From the NCBI GenBank assembly GCA_030848705.1, contig JAUIZM010000016.1:3410001-3474000 (forward strand): a stretch of DNA of 64,000 nt. The letters run 5' to 3'. The position numbers were made by a program, and so were the translations under genes. The DNA comes from Heracleum sosnowskyi (Eukaryota > Streptophyta > Magnoliopsida > Apiales > Apiaceae). Shown in pieces: positions 1 through 11,400 of the stretch (within the stretch, counting starts at the first letter, position 1; each line of letters opens with the position of its first letter). The notes below the pieces were generated by a model. That model did not search any database and was not told where the DNA came from. It saw nothing but the letters and a program-made list of their open reading frames with translations.

Positions 1-1346
1 CGACCTTTTCAAATTTGGTCTCCATGTTGGCAAAGGCCCCAGTAGTTCCTTGTATCATTTTATTGAGTGCAACTTCCCAATCAGCAGGTTCTTTCTTTTC
101 CTTTGGTGGAGGTTGATACTGTTGTCCAGCCTGATACTGCTAACGTGGCTGAAAACCGGGAGGTTGGTTTTGCTTTGGAACTGCATATGATGGATTAGCA
201 ACATGATTACTACTGTAAGAAAGGTTGTTATTGGGCCTCTGATTTGGATTGTAGTAGGAATTATTCTGAACATGCCATGACTGTCTTCCCTGAATAAAAG
301 ATGCTTCTTCTGGAAATTGTGGTGCATATGAATGCTGATCAACATCATACTCATTGTACCCTCCCATCGGAGAAGAAATAGCATTGACGTTCGCTCTTTG
401 TCCACGTACCTCTTGAGTAAGAGCATCTAGTTTAAGAGTCAACTGGTTCATCATCTCAGTATCTTGGGCTGATTTAACTGTACTGGTCCCACTAGGTGCC
501 CAAGCATAAATGTTTGCTGCCAATTGCTCAAGAAGTGCCTTTGCCTTATTTACTGGTGCTTTCTTGAAATCTCCACCAGCTGCCACATCCAAACCCAAAT
601 GAACATCTGCATTCAAAGATCCGTAAAAGGTACTCAAAATATATCATCCAGTCTGTACAACCGTGATGCGGGCATTTTCTCAATAATGCTTTGAATCTCT
701 CCCATGCTTGATACAAGCCTTCACCTGGTTGTGTTTTAAAACTCAGAATGATTGTCCTCATTTGTTGAGTCTTGTCAGAAGGATAGTATTTGGACAAGAA
801 CTCGGTAGAAAGACTTTCCCAAGTAGCAACTGTAGTTTCTGGAAGCTGTTGAAACCATTCTAATGTTCTACCCTTGATAGAGTAGGGAAACATATGAAGA
901 CGAATCTGATCTACAGTCACTCCAGTGATTCTAAATGAACCACACATTTGTACGAAGCGCTCTAGATGACGGTGTGGATCCTCTCGCTCAATGTCCCCTT
1001 CAAAAGCAGAGTTGCTCACCATCTGAATTAAGCTTGGATTGATGTTATATTGAGCTGCATCAATCACTGGAGTTTTGTACATGCAGTTCGTAGGATTAGG
1101 AGTCTCATAATCCTGAATGGATGTTTCATCGAGAACAACAATGTTACGATTCTCGGCATCCCCCATCTTAGATTTCTCTCTTCTTTGTTTTGCCTCTCGC
1201 CTTAAAGCTCGAAAAGTGCGTTCAATTTCTGGATCAAATTGTAAATTTCCAGCACTTGTAGAACGTCTCATGCAAGAGTTGCAACACCTGAAAAAGAGAC
1301 ACCAATGAGATAGAACTTGGAAACAATTTTTATAAGATCTAAACAA
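1..1346 (-). pseudogene. Athila-like Ty3/gypsy gag, broken and cut by the window edge
   Basis: Gag of an LTR retrotransposon, forming the virus-like particle around element RNA. The frame from 1346 down to about 640 carries the plant gypsy gag core: the DPHRHLERFVQMC region, RLHMFPYSIKGRTLEWFQQLP, and a later PGEGLYQAWERFKALLRKCPHHG stretch (seen as separate motifs). Around 640 the frame shifts; the natural continuation is the frame 637-140 (LNADVHLGLDVAAGG onward, then a Gln/Asn/Pro-rich tail). A TAG near 139 interrupts a frame that then stays open to position 1. So there is one frameshift and one stop. The Athila assignment rests on the gag pattern and the adjacent PBS; the Athila/Tat distinction is inference because pol lies outside the window. 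Confidence 0.85.
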
Positions 1347-1383
1347 TAAGAAACAATTAACCTAAACTTAATATAGCTGCCTT

Positions 1384-1400
1384 CCATGGCAGCGGCGCCA
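1384..1400 (-). other. Primer-binding site of the Athila-like element (tRNA-Asp type)
   Basis: On the minus strand this reads TGGCGCCGCTGCCATGG, close to the TGGCGCCGTTGCCGGGG complement of a plant tRNA-Asp 3' end used by Athila elements. It lies 3 bp from the LTR end at 1404 and upstream (minus sense) of gag, as expected for minus-strand DNA priming. Confidence 0.8.
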
Positions 1401-1403
1401 ATT

Positions 1404-2668
1404 TGTTGGTGTGTATTTTTGTAGAGTTTCGTTCGCAGGGAAGGACTGATATGACTATAAGTTCAAGTTGATATTCCTTAAAATCTAGAAGTGAGAAGAA
1501 TAATTGGGTGTTTGTTTACCAACTAAATTATACTAATGAGAAATTAAAAATTACGATTTAACGATGATTAAAAGCAATCCAGAAATCAGGGTTCTCCATT
1601 GGCTTTAATGAATGTCAATCAATTTGTGATATTCAAATCTCGTGCTCATGCTAAAAACATTCCTCTAATGTTTATATTATTCTCTCCCAAGTTATAATAT
1701 AATACCTACAACCATACCTTGAAGTCACTCCCATGACCAGTCAACATATAAATTGCAAGTGTTTAGCCCAAGGAATTTCAGTTTCATAACTCGCTTATTA
1801 ATCTCCCAATTAAATAAGTAAATTATGTCTGTCATATCATAAACTAGAATTATAATTCATCTCCTGATTTGTTACAATTCCTAAACATACAATTAAGGGT
1901 TCGCGACTCCCTCAATTGTGTTAAGCACTCAATAACAGATTAGCAAGGCCGACAAATCACAATATAATCACACAATCATGTTTAACCAATGAATACTACC
2001 TAATTCCCGGATTAGGGAATTAGTTACCCATAATGAATGAAGAAATCAAACATATGTATATAACCAAAACCATTATTACAAGAGTATAGAGTTAAGAAAG
2101 ATACAACTTGATGAAATCTCTCGAACTTGGAGTGAATCCCTTCAATCCTCGCTCAAGTTCTCTCTTTGCTTTTCTCTCTATTCTTCTCTCTCAATTATAT
2201 CTTATGTTCTGCCCGTCTTTGACAATTTGTATATAACCCTAATATAAGAGTTTTTAATACTCTCTAGGAAAATACAAGTAATTTCCCAAAATAAATTGGA
2301 TTATGTATGTAAAATTCGTAATCTGTCTTCCAGGCCTGTTTCTGAACTGATCCAGTTGAAATCTTGATGTTGGACCACTATTGGGTTTTAGATAATTCTG
2401 TTATCTTTGCATGAGCTGTAAGGCCGCCCAATTCTGATGTCTAGAGCTCCGGTTATGGCCAAAACAGTGATGTATACGTGTGTAGACCAATAAATCCGAA
2501 TTTCCTTGTATTTTATGTCCAAATAACTCCAATTCCTTCCAAATTTGGGAATTCTTTATTTCCTGTCATAAAACATTAAACTCTAATTAATAATAATCAA
2601 TTATTAATAAAATACTATAAATATGAGAATAAAATCCAATAAAATATATATAAATATATACTCTATCA
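1404..2668 (-). repeat. 5' LTR of the Athila-like element
   Basis: About 1,265 bp that starts TGATAGAGTATAT and ends ACACACCAACA when read on the minus strand, giving the required TG...CA ends. It directly precedes the PBS and gag. The partner LTR is beyond the left window edge, so its length and the TSD cannot be confirmed here. The outer boundary is set from the TG dinucleotide and the change in composition, and could be off by some bases. Confidence 0.75.
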
Positions 2669-3630
2669 GTGGGTAGGAGAAATTATACCTTAGATAGAAC
2701 CACCTTGCTTTCCTCTTTCTTTTAAGCCTAAGAACTCAAAGTTTGGTGGAGGTTTGCTAGCTTTGCCATCTCCTTTCTTCTTCTTCCTCTCCATTCAGTT
2801 TTTCTTCAAGAAATGGGGAAGGAGGCTGTTACTTTTTGTGTGGGAGAGGTGTGGTACATATGTGGTTATAAGGTTTAGGTATTTGTTTGCCAAAATGCAA
2901 GTAAGTCACTGCAAACTAGTCCCTCAAGTTTGCTAAGTTACAAAGCTTCTTCCACACTCTTCTTCCACCCATTCTATTTCTTTTAATACATATCTTCTTC
3001 TTTATTTCTTAAGTTATAATATGTCCAAGGTTTCTCCTTCTAGCGGATTTTCGATTCTTGTTTTCGTTTGCGATTTCTGACTGCGCAATTAGTAACCGTT
3101 TATTATTCCGGAACTTCTGCTGAAATATGGGATCGATCGGAGACTATAAAATTTTACTATTCACCTTGGAGTACTATTCATAAATGTTACTATTCATCCT
3201 TGTTTTTTTTCTTCTTGAAACGATTCGAACATATTTTCTAAAAAGAGCGAATAAAACTCTACGCGATTCTCGCCATGAATAGTAACTATTAAATATTCAT
3301 CCTAACAACCGAATACTTAATTAAAATGGTTCGAGCATGAATCTTGGAATATAATTGAGATTTCTATACTCTCATTTGTGTCGTATATACGGCTTCGGAA
3401 TTTTACAAAATATTTCCATGTTGTGAATTTCTGAAATCTGATTTGATCTCCATACACTCATTTACATAGTACAAAAATAATACAACTTCGAAACTTCAGT
3501 TTTCCTACACGTATATAGTGTGGTCTGAAAAGTTTTTCTTAAACGACAAAATCATTATTCATCAAGGTCTTTTATCATAATAATAAATAATCAGGGTTTT
3601 TAATAAGTACAAAATTTCGGGTTATTACAG
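2669..3630. other. Non-coding stretch, possibly an old LTR
   Basis: No convincing gene. A 60-codon frame at 2754-2936 is Phe/Leu-rich and looks like chance. The end of the stretch, TTCGGGTTATTACA at about 3615-3628, resembles the 3' end of chromovirus-type gypsy LTRs (which often end GTGTTACA), just before copia integrase coding begins. No matching TG start or PBS was found, so a relic LTR is only suggested. It marks the site where the SIRE-type copia lost its 5' LTR, gag, protease and part of integrase. Confidence 0.35.
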
Positions 3631-6174
3631 TACACGTGGGTGTTATTTTTACAGTCAAAGGATGAAGCAACACAATTAATCATTGATCACATAAAGAAGA
3701 TAGAAGTAGAAGCTAACCTACATGTGCGGACAAGCAGATCAGACAATGGAACTGAATTCAAAAATGCAGTTCTAAATGACTTCTGCATAGAGAAAGGAAT
3801 ATCCAGACAGTATTCAGCACCAAGAACTCCTCAACAAAATAGAGTAGTGGAAAGGAAGAATCGTACCTTGGTTGAAACAACAAGGACTAGGCTAAGTGAA
3901 TCAAAACTTCCCACTTTTGTTTGGGCTGAAGCAGTAAATACAGCTTGCTACACTCAGAATCGTACCCTGATTAACAAAGATCATGAAAAGACTCCATATG
4001 AGTTAATGGCCAACAAGAAACCATCACTGAAGTACTTTAATGTGTTTGGTGCAAAGTTCTTTGTATTGAAAGATGGAGAGCATCTGGGCAAGTTTGATGC
4101 TAAGACAGAATAAGGCATTTTTCTAGGTTATTCTCTGGAATCTAAAGCTTACAGGGTTTATGTGATTGAAGATAAGAAGGTTGTGGAAATCCTTAATGTA
4201 ATGTTTGATGACACCAAAAGACCAAGCCTGCAAACAGAAGAGAACTCTGAATCCTTGGTATTTGAAAATCTATCAGGAGATCTTTCTGATAATGAAGAAG
4301 AACCTGTAGTTGTTCATGGTAATAATAATAATGACAATGATAATGATTCTGGACCAAGTGGTGATAGTGGTGGAGATCCTCAAACTACCACGGGATCCAC
4401 TAGTCAAACAACAGGGTCAACAAATCATACAGGCAACAACTCAGGGGGAGCAGGAGAAGGATCAACCAGTCACACTCATCAAAATTATGAACAAGGAGAA
4501 TCATCAAGATCGTATATGTCAAGACAAAGGGTATGGAGTCGAGCACATCCCTTTCACTTGATCATTGGTGGTCCAGACTCAGGAGTGAGAACTAGAAGGA
4601 CATCACAAAATGAATGTCACTATTCTGGGTTTCTTTCAGAAACAGAACCTAAGAAAGTTGAAGATGCCCTGGAAGATCCAGATTGAGTGATTTCTATGCA
4701 AGATGAACTCAATCAGTTTGAAAGTCAGAAAGTTTGGAAGCTGGTACCGTGGCCTAAAGGAAAATCTTTTATAGGAACAAAATGTGTATTCAGAAATAAA
4801 CTGGATGAGTATGACATTGTAACGAGAAATAAGGCCAGACTAGTTGCCAAAGGTCACTCTCAAGAAGAGGGTATAGATTACGATGAAACCTATGCACCCG
4901 TAGCAAGACTTGAGGCTATCAGGATGTTTCTGGCATTCGCATCACATTCCAATTACAAGGTATATCAAATGGATGTGAATAGTGTATTTATGAATGGGGA
5001 GCTAGAGGAAGAAGTTTATGTGGAACAACCTCCAGGCTTTGAGGATTCAAATCTGGTGGACTTTGTATATTTTCTGTTCAAAGCTCTCTATGGACTCAAG
5101 CAAGATCCAAGGACATGGTATGACACTCTATCAGAATTTTTACTTGAAAATAACTTTACTAGAGGTGTCATAGATAAAACTCTCTTTTACAAGATGTACA
5201 ATAATGATTTGATATTAGTGCAAGTATATGTTGTTGACATAATATTTGGTTCTACTAATGATGATCTATGAAAGAGATTTTCTAAGTTAATGCAGAGTCG
5301 ATATGAAATGAGCATGATGGGTGAATTGTCATTCTTTCTTGGACTACAAGTGTATCAAAGACAAGATGGAATATTCATTTGTCAGTCCAAGTACATCAAG
5401 GATCTTCTAAAGAAGTATCAAATGGAAGACTCATCTACAACAAAGACTCCAATACCAACTGCCACTAAGCTTGATAAGGATGAAACTGGTAAGAAGGTTG
5501 ACATCACAAGCTACAGAGGTATGATAGGCTCATTACTTTATCTCACTATAAGTAGACCAGACATAATGTTTGCAACATGCTTGTGTGCTAGGTTTCAGTC
5601 TGATCCAAGAGAATCTCATCTTATAGCTGTTAAACGTATATTTAGATATCTTAAGGGAACCCCAAATCTTGGAATTTGGTACCCTAAAGATAAAGGATTT
5701 GATCTTATTGGCTATACAGACTCAGATTTTGCAGGTTGTACGATTTATCGGAAGATTACTTCAGGAAGCTGTCAGTTTCTTGGATGAAGGTTAGTTTCCT
5801 GGTATAGCAAGAAGCAGCACTCAGTATCCCCATCGACAACTGAAGCAGAATACATAGTTGCGGGTAGCTGTTGTGCTCAAATCTTGTGGATGAGAAACCA
5901 ACTCCGTGACAATGGGCTTTTGTTGAACAAGATTCCAATATTCTGCGACAACACAAGCGCCATATCAATCTCCAACAACCCAGTTCAGCACTCGAGGACC
6001 AAGCACATCGATATCAGGTATCATTTTATCCGAGAGGATGTCATGAATGGAACTATGGAGTTACATTTTGTACCCACAGAGGAACAAATTGCAGACATCT
6101 TTACTAAACCGCTTGATGAATTTACTTTTTCTAAGCTGGTTGGTGAACTTGGGATGTTAAATCTTTCTAATTGA
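3631..6174 (+). pseudogene. SIRE/Maximus-type Ty1/copia pol (integrase-RT-RNase H), 5'-truncated
   Basis: Polyprotein fragment in one constant frame (frame 1) with no frameshift but four in-frame stops: near 4111 (TAA), 4684 (TGA), 5269 (TGA) and 5785 (TGA). Domains in order: C-terminal integrase core (SDNGTEFKN, then the PQQNRVVERKNRT signature with its catalytic Glu), an acidic Asn/Asp/Gly/Ser-rich linker (about 4310-4510), RT ([28 protein letters not shown], then YVVD in place of the YVDD box), and RNase H (DSDFAG, then TEAEY and the IDIRYHFIRE tail). The GEL(E)EEVYV and DIIFGSTN pattern points to the SIRE/Maximus lineage. Loss of the first box Asp plus the stops makes this copy catalytically dead. 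Confidence 0.93.
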
Positions 6175-7497
6175 TTTAATTAGAAGTCAGTAACTACAAT
6201 AAAATCCTAATAAGTCCATGAGTTTAAGAATTTCTATATCCTTAGGACTTGTGAACTTATTTTTCAAGAGTAATTCTCGTAAGTTAGAATTATCTTACTA
6301 ATTATATGTCATATTTATGAATAATATATCTTCTGGCATTTAATTAGCAAATAATTTTCAAATCATTTAAGTGCCAATATTTGTTCTAAATATTATGCAT
6401 TTATTTAATTCAAATTATTTTATTCTGTTTTTAACAAAGTAAAATAATGCAGCATAATTAATTAGATTTTAATTTATTTATATCAGTTAATGATATTTAG
6501 TCAATTTTATTCTAAAAAAATTGTGAAATTTTTGTTAACTGTGAATTTAAATGAATGTATAATCTGTAGAAATTCACAAAAAAGAGAAATCAAAAAGTTT
6601 GTTTTAAACTGGTAACAGGTTTAAAATTAACCAGGAGCAAAATCTATCGAAATAGAATTTTCGATAGTTTTTCAAGTACTTTGTTAAATCTACCGAAGTG
6701 ATTTAAAATCATCTTGACAAGATTTTGAAAAAGGAAAGTAAAAACTATCGAAGGAGTTTTTCGATAAGTTCTGAAAGAAAACTGAAATCTATTGAATAAT
6801 TCAAATATGTTAATATTCGAAATTCTCGATAGTTTTTCAGATAGGACAAATGTTCGATGGTTTTTAGTTTTTAAATTATCAACTTTCGATAGTTTTTATG
6901 TAAAAATCGGTTTGAATTCTGATTTAATCCACTTTGATAGTTTTTCCAAAACTATCGAAGTGTGATTTGACTTTTATGCCCCTAAAGAAAAACTATCGAT
7001 ATTACATTTTGAAAACTATCGAACATGAAATGACTAAAATACCCCTGCAGTATAGTTAGTATATATATAGCACTTAGATGTTTTTTTTCTCTTATTCTCA
7101 GATCTAAGTCTCGTTTTATATATACTTACAAATACATTCATCCAAGAACAAGCAAACCTCGACAATTTCTTGATTTTAACCGACAATTACTTGAAAAAAT
7201 CCATTGTTACCACAGTAAATTCATTTTAACCGTGAAAGTGCCGTGTTTTGTGATTATTTTGAGTTTTCATTTCGGTTTCAATAGAAATCAATCGAAAGTG
7301 ACATTCAAACCTTAAAAATTTTGATAACAGTGTTGATACTTGAGATTTGATTGTTAATCAATTGAATTCTTAAGTTTTGTGTTAATTAAAGTTATTAATT
7401 TACAAAATTAGGGTTCTTGCATTTGGGAATTGTTTTTGGTTCGGTTTTTAATATAGTAGAAATGGTTATTTTAAGGAAATTAATTAGTAAAAATTAA
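6175..7497 (+). promoter_or_regulatory. Spacer before the second ORF: CTATCGA/TCGATAG motif cluster and a TATA box
   Basis: There is no coding frame. Between about 6640 and 7030 the half-palindromes AAACTATCGA and TCGATAGTTT (with near variants) recur roughly a dozen times in both orientations. They are followed by TATATATATAG at 7060-7070, a pyrimidine-rich tract, and the second ORF 430 bp further on. The same motif recurs in the element's own 3' LTR (about 23020-23180). The arrangement looks like an internal promoter for the second ORF. That role is inference; the motif cluster and TATA box are seen. Confidence 0.45.
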
Positions 7498-10318
7498 TTG
7501 GGTAATTTTTTTGGTTTTAATTCTAATTTTCTGGACTTTGTGAAAAATACAATGGTTGGAGAATTTGTTATCACCAAAACTAATCACGTCTCGTTTCAAA
7601 ACATGCAATCCATCACGAACTTACAGTTTCGTGCATGGGCACAGTTTTTGAACTCACATTCACTAGTGGCATATGCACTAAGTACTCATGCGGTTCTTTG
7701 CGTTGATCAATTAACCGCACTGTACACCACTTCCACTGACACGTCTGAAGATAATGTGTTGGCCTTTAGTTTGGTTGTGCCAGGGGGTAGAACAATAAGG
7801 GTGACAGAACAAGATGTGAATAGAATTCTTCATTTTCCATCTCAAAATCTTGTTCCTGGTCCCACAACTAAATACATACATGCTTTCTTCACTCTTATAA
7901 GAAGCTAGCAACCCAACTTCTTTCTAGGAGAGTTTCTGAAGCATCACTTGACTAAGCACTGGAACTTTTTCTTTCACACACTCATACATGTTTTTAGTGC
8001 TAAAATCACAAATCTGCATGGCATTCCTCTATTTCTTCAAAAATTAGGGTTTGCTATTGCTAACAATAGGCATATTAACATTGGTAGGCTAGTGATAGAT
8101 CAGATAATCCAGTGCATGGGACCTTTGGAAGAAAGAACATGACTTTGATATGCTTTGCTTCTATCCAAGGTTTCTACAGTTAATTTTGGATGATGTGTTA
8201 ACAGGTGAAGAGAGAGAGATATTTGCAGATGAGGAGAAGGTGGAGTGTATGAAGATAAAGAGTAATGCTAGAACATCTCTTATCAAGAAGAATCATCTTC
8301 CAGGCGTGCCTACTGTTCTGACAGATTATCTTCGAACGGTAACCCTACCACTTCTACCCCTAGGGGAACATGTAAACCAAGGTATGACTCCTAAACCGGT
8401 TGTTCCTCAACAAGCTGCACAAATGGACATAGATCTAGTGATAGAGCCCTTAATGGCCATCCCTGACCAAGAGGTTGAAAACCAACAGCCTCTAACCACG
8501 GTCATAGAGCCTTTGAAAGAGCCAAATGAAGTTGAAACAGAAACTCCTACCCCTACTATACCATCCATTCAAACATCTAAGAGTGTAGAGGGAGTAAGTT
8601 CCAAAGCTGCACCAAATAAGGAGAAACACCCTTCAACAACAGCTCTACCTTCTGCTAAGAGAAGAAAACTTGAATCCAAGGCAACTGTTGAATCTTCATT
8701 ACCATCTTTCAGCGAGCCTCTAACAGATTTTTCTGAAGCTGATTGGGCAACAATAACCAAAGCAATATCTGAACCCCTACCCCAACCAAAAAAAGAAAAA
8801 TTGACGGAAGCACCAAGTTCTCCGACCATATTACGGTCAGGACCACTGGATGAAATTTCCTTAGTGAACCAAGAGTCTTCACAAACGTTGAGAGAAGGTT
8901 TTGACCCAAATGCACAATCTAAAGGGTCGTTGCCTAACTCCCCAGATGGAACATATCTGGATCCTGCGGGTACAGGGTCTGACGTAGGTGCAGATCGACA
9001 ACTCGGTAACAATGAATCAATTTCATTTGAGGAGTTACCTGAGGAAATGTCTTCATAGACTATAGAGGGAGTTTCAGGATCTCTTCACAAACTCTGGATC
9101 AGCAACTTGGTTTAACCAAGGACGGGGACTTGTGAAGCCCCATTGCACCACATATGACCTCCTTAAGGACAACTACGGTGATTTCACTTGCAGGTACACA
9201 TAGAGCAAAGGATCTGAGTGAAACAAAAACACTTACACCTGGTCTGAGTGGGAAAGGTAAATTGAGTGAAACACCAATAGAAACGTTGAGTGAACACCCA
9301 GAGCCAAATGTGAGGAGTGACACCCAGACCCTGGTAAACATTGATGATCAGCTACCGCCAACAGCAAGGGAAATTCAAGTTCAATCAACTCTTAAGGAGA
9401 TGACAATTCATGATAAAGAGGGAAACCCTTTATTCAAAGTCCCTCTCAGACCTTCTTTTGCCCAAGGGATCTCCTCCGGTCAAGTTGATAGTTCTTTATC
9501 ATCAATTTAACAGAAGATTGACTTGGCTGCAGCTAATTCCAGAAGAACATATAGAGCCTTGAGTAATGCATCTGGTATAATTACGGGTATAAAGGAGGCT
9601 GTGGACACACTGAAGAAGGATACAATGGAAGAACTCATCGACTTAAGAGCAGACGACAAAGACCTAAAAGATGGATTTATAACGGACACTCCTAACCCTA
9701 CTATACCAATCATTCAAAAAACCGAGAGTGTAGAGGAATATAGTGCCAAAGCTGCACCACACAAGGAGATACACCCTTCAACAATAGCTATGTCTTCTGC
9801 TAAAAGGAGAAGAATTGAAACCGAGGCAACTGTTGATACTTCATTTCCATCTTCCACTGATCCCTTCATAGATTTTTCTGAAGCTGATTGGGCAGCTCGT
9901 ACTAAAGAAATATATGAACCCATAACACAAATAGGCAAATAAAAATTGACGGAAGCAACTAGTTCTCCGACCATATTACGGTCAGGACCACTGGTTGAAG
10001 GTTCTTCAATGAACCAAGAGTCTTCACAGACGTCGAGAGAAGGTTCTGACCCAAATGAAAAATGTAATGGGTCATTGCCTAGCTCCCTAAATGGAATATA
10101 TCTGGATCCTGCGGGTACAGGGTCTGACGTAGGTGCAGATCGGCAACTCGGTGATAATGAATCAATTTCATTTTATGAGTTACCTGAGGAAAAGTCTTCA
10201 TAGACTTTAGAGGGGGTTTCAGGATCTCTGCTGACAAAAGAGCCTGATTCTAACCCCTTAGAGATTCAAACTCTAGATCTTTTTAAGGATATATCATCGA
10301 AAGATGATCAACAACTTG
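7498..10318 (+). pseudogene. Second (downstream) ORF of the SIRE-type element, 5' part
   Basis: Long ORF downstream of pol, in the position of the so-called env-like ORF of SIRE elements. The N-terminal portion (7498-8142) is plant-specific and unlike pol, containing NLQFRAWAQFLNSHSLVAYA. Coding continues in another frame from 8150 to 9058 and then 9154-10203, so there is a frameshift near 8145 and stops near 7909, 9058, 9130, 9508 and 9940. The middle is Pro/Ser/Thr/Glu-rich with basic KRRKLE-type patches. No signal peptide, membrane anchor or fusion peptide is visible, so I would not call it an envelope protein. It is cut at 10318 by CACTA-1 and resumes at 20202. Confidence 0.7.
8541..9683 (+). 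repeat. Internal tandem duplication in the second ORF, unit 1 (about 1.14 kb)
   Basis: This block is repeated directly as 9685-10318 plus 20205 to about 20771, once CACTA-1 is removed. Shared landmarks include the block around AAAGCTGCACCA (8604 and 9751), GATCCTGCGGGTACAGGG (8960 and 10106), GGTTTAACCAAGGACGGGG (9109 and 20205) and GATGGATT (9670 and 20764). The units differ at scattered bases and at several stops, so the duplication predates inactivation. The unit carries a Pro/Ser/Thr-rich linker and the start of the coiled-coil part. Confidence 0.85.
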
Positions 10319-10320
10319 CA

Positions 10321-10970
10321 CTACAAGAAAAGGGTCAATAGACATCGGTTTTCAGCCGATGTCTATGTGTTTTCCAAACCGATGTCTTAGTCGGTGATGT
10401 CTATCTTAGACATCGGCCATAAACCGATGTCTCAACTTAACATACACATCGGTTATAACTTAAAATTGGATGTCTATGCTACAATTTTTATAGATATAAT
10501 TGATTTTATAAACAAAGTACTTGCATTATATTGTAGAAAATATATAACACACTAAGTTATGAACTCATATAAACATCACCTTTTAGAAAAAAAGTGATTT
10601 ATATGCTTCTCTTAGACATCACTTTGTCCGATGTCTGTTTTGGTTTTAGACATCAGTTATTTTAGAAAAATTGTGATGTATATCTTTGTTTTAGACATCA
10701 GTTTTTGTACAATTTTATTGATGTATATTTAGGTCTTAGACATCAGATATTGTAGAAAAATTGCGATGTATATCTTGGTTTTAGACATCAGTTTTGGCAC
10801 AATTTTATTGATGTATATTTAGGTCTTAGACATCAGATATTGTAAAACAATGTGATGTATGTCTTTGTGTTAGACATCAGTTTTTATCGTTAAAAATTGA
10901 TGTACATTTAGGTCTTAGACATCAGTATATGTTAAAACTTTCGATGTATTTGTTACCATTAGACATTAGT
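10321..10970. repeat. CACTA-1 left subterminal repeats, including a 45 bp minisatellite
   Basis: The first 130 bp contain inverted copies of GACATCGGTT / AACCGATGTC that can form a hairpin. From about 10600 to 10970 a unit of about 45 bp beginning TTAGACATCAG is repeated about eight times. The units alternate between two variants, one ending ATGTATATCTTTG and one ending ATGTATATTTAGGTC, giving a 90 bp higher-order period. In En/Spm elements, subterminal motif arrays are the binding sites of the TNPA-type protein, so the same role is likely here. Confidence 0.85.
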
Positions 10971-11400
10971 TCCGAGCCTATATTAAATAAAACCGTTGTC
11001 TTTCAGAATATGGACCATTCACAATATATATCCCACAATTTATATTACACCATTCAGAAAACACATCCAACCACCAACACATCAATCCGCAAAACTAACC
11101 ACAAATCCATCATCATCATTCCGCAAAATCAACTACACATCCATCAACATTCAATCCGCAAAATAAACTAGCAATTTGCAGAACTGCCTACAGACTAGCA
11201 ATTCAATCCGCAAAATAAATCTACCATCAGCAATTACTACTACATCACCTAACAAGCATACCAAACTGTCAAGACACTAGAAACTAAACCTTGTCCACAA
11301 CCAAACTGGTAACCAAATTTTCCAGCAGTTTTCTAGCTTTCAAGCTGTTAACCAAAATGTTTACCACTTAATTTAAATAGACCTTAAGTAATAGAAGCTA
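10971..11400 (-). other. 3' flank of the CACTA-1 second gene
   Basis: No gene. The stretch is A/C-rich with several copies of TCAATCCGCAAAA-like text (about 11083, 11150, 11200). It lies just beyond the stop codon of the TNPA/Ulp1-type gene and probably contains its 3' untranslated region. A plus-strand frame at 10929-11171 is low-complexity and rejected. Confidence 0.4.

Noticed and set aside
8569..9012. 147-codon minus-strand frame opposite the second ORF
   Set aside because: Antisense shadow of the Pro/Ser/Thr-rich coding strand; the frame recurs in the duplicate only because the DNA is duplicated.
10600..10970. CRISPR-like regular array
   Set aside because: Units are nearly contiguous 45 bp repeats inside a plant CACTA subterminal region, with no unique spacers and no cas genes.
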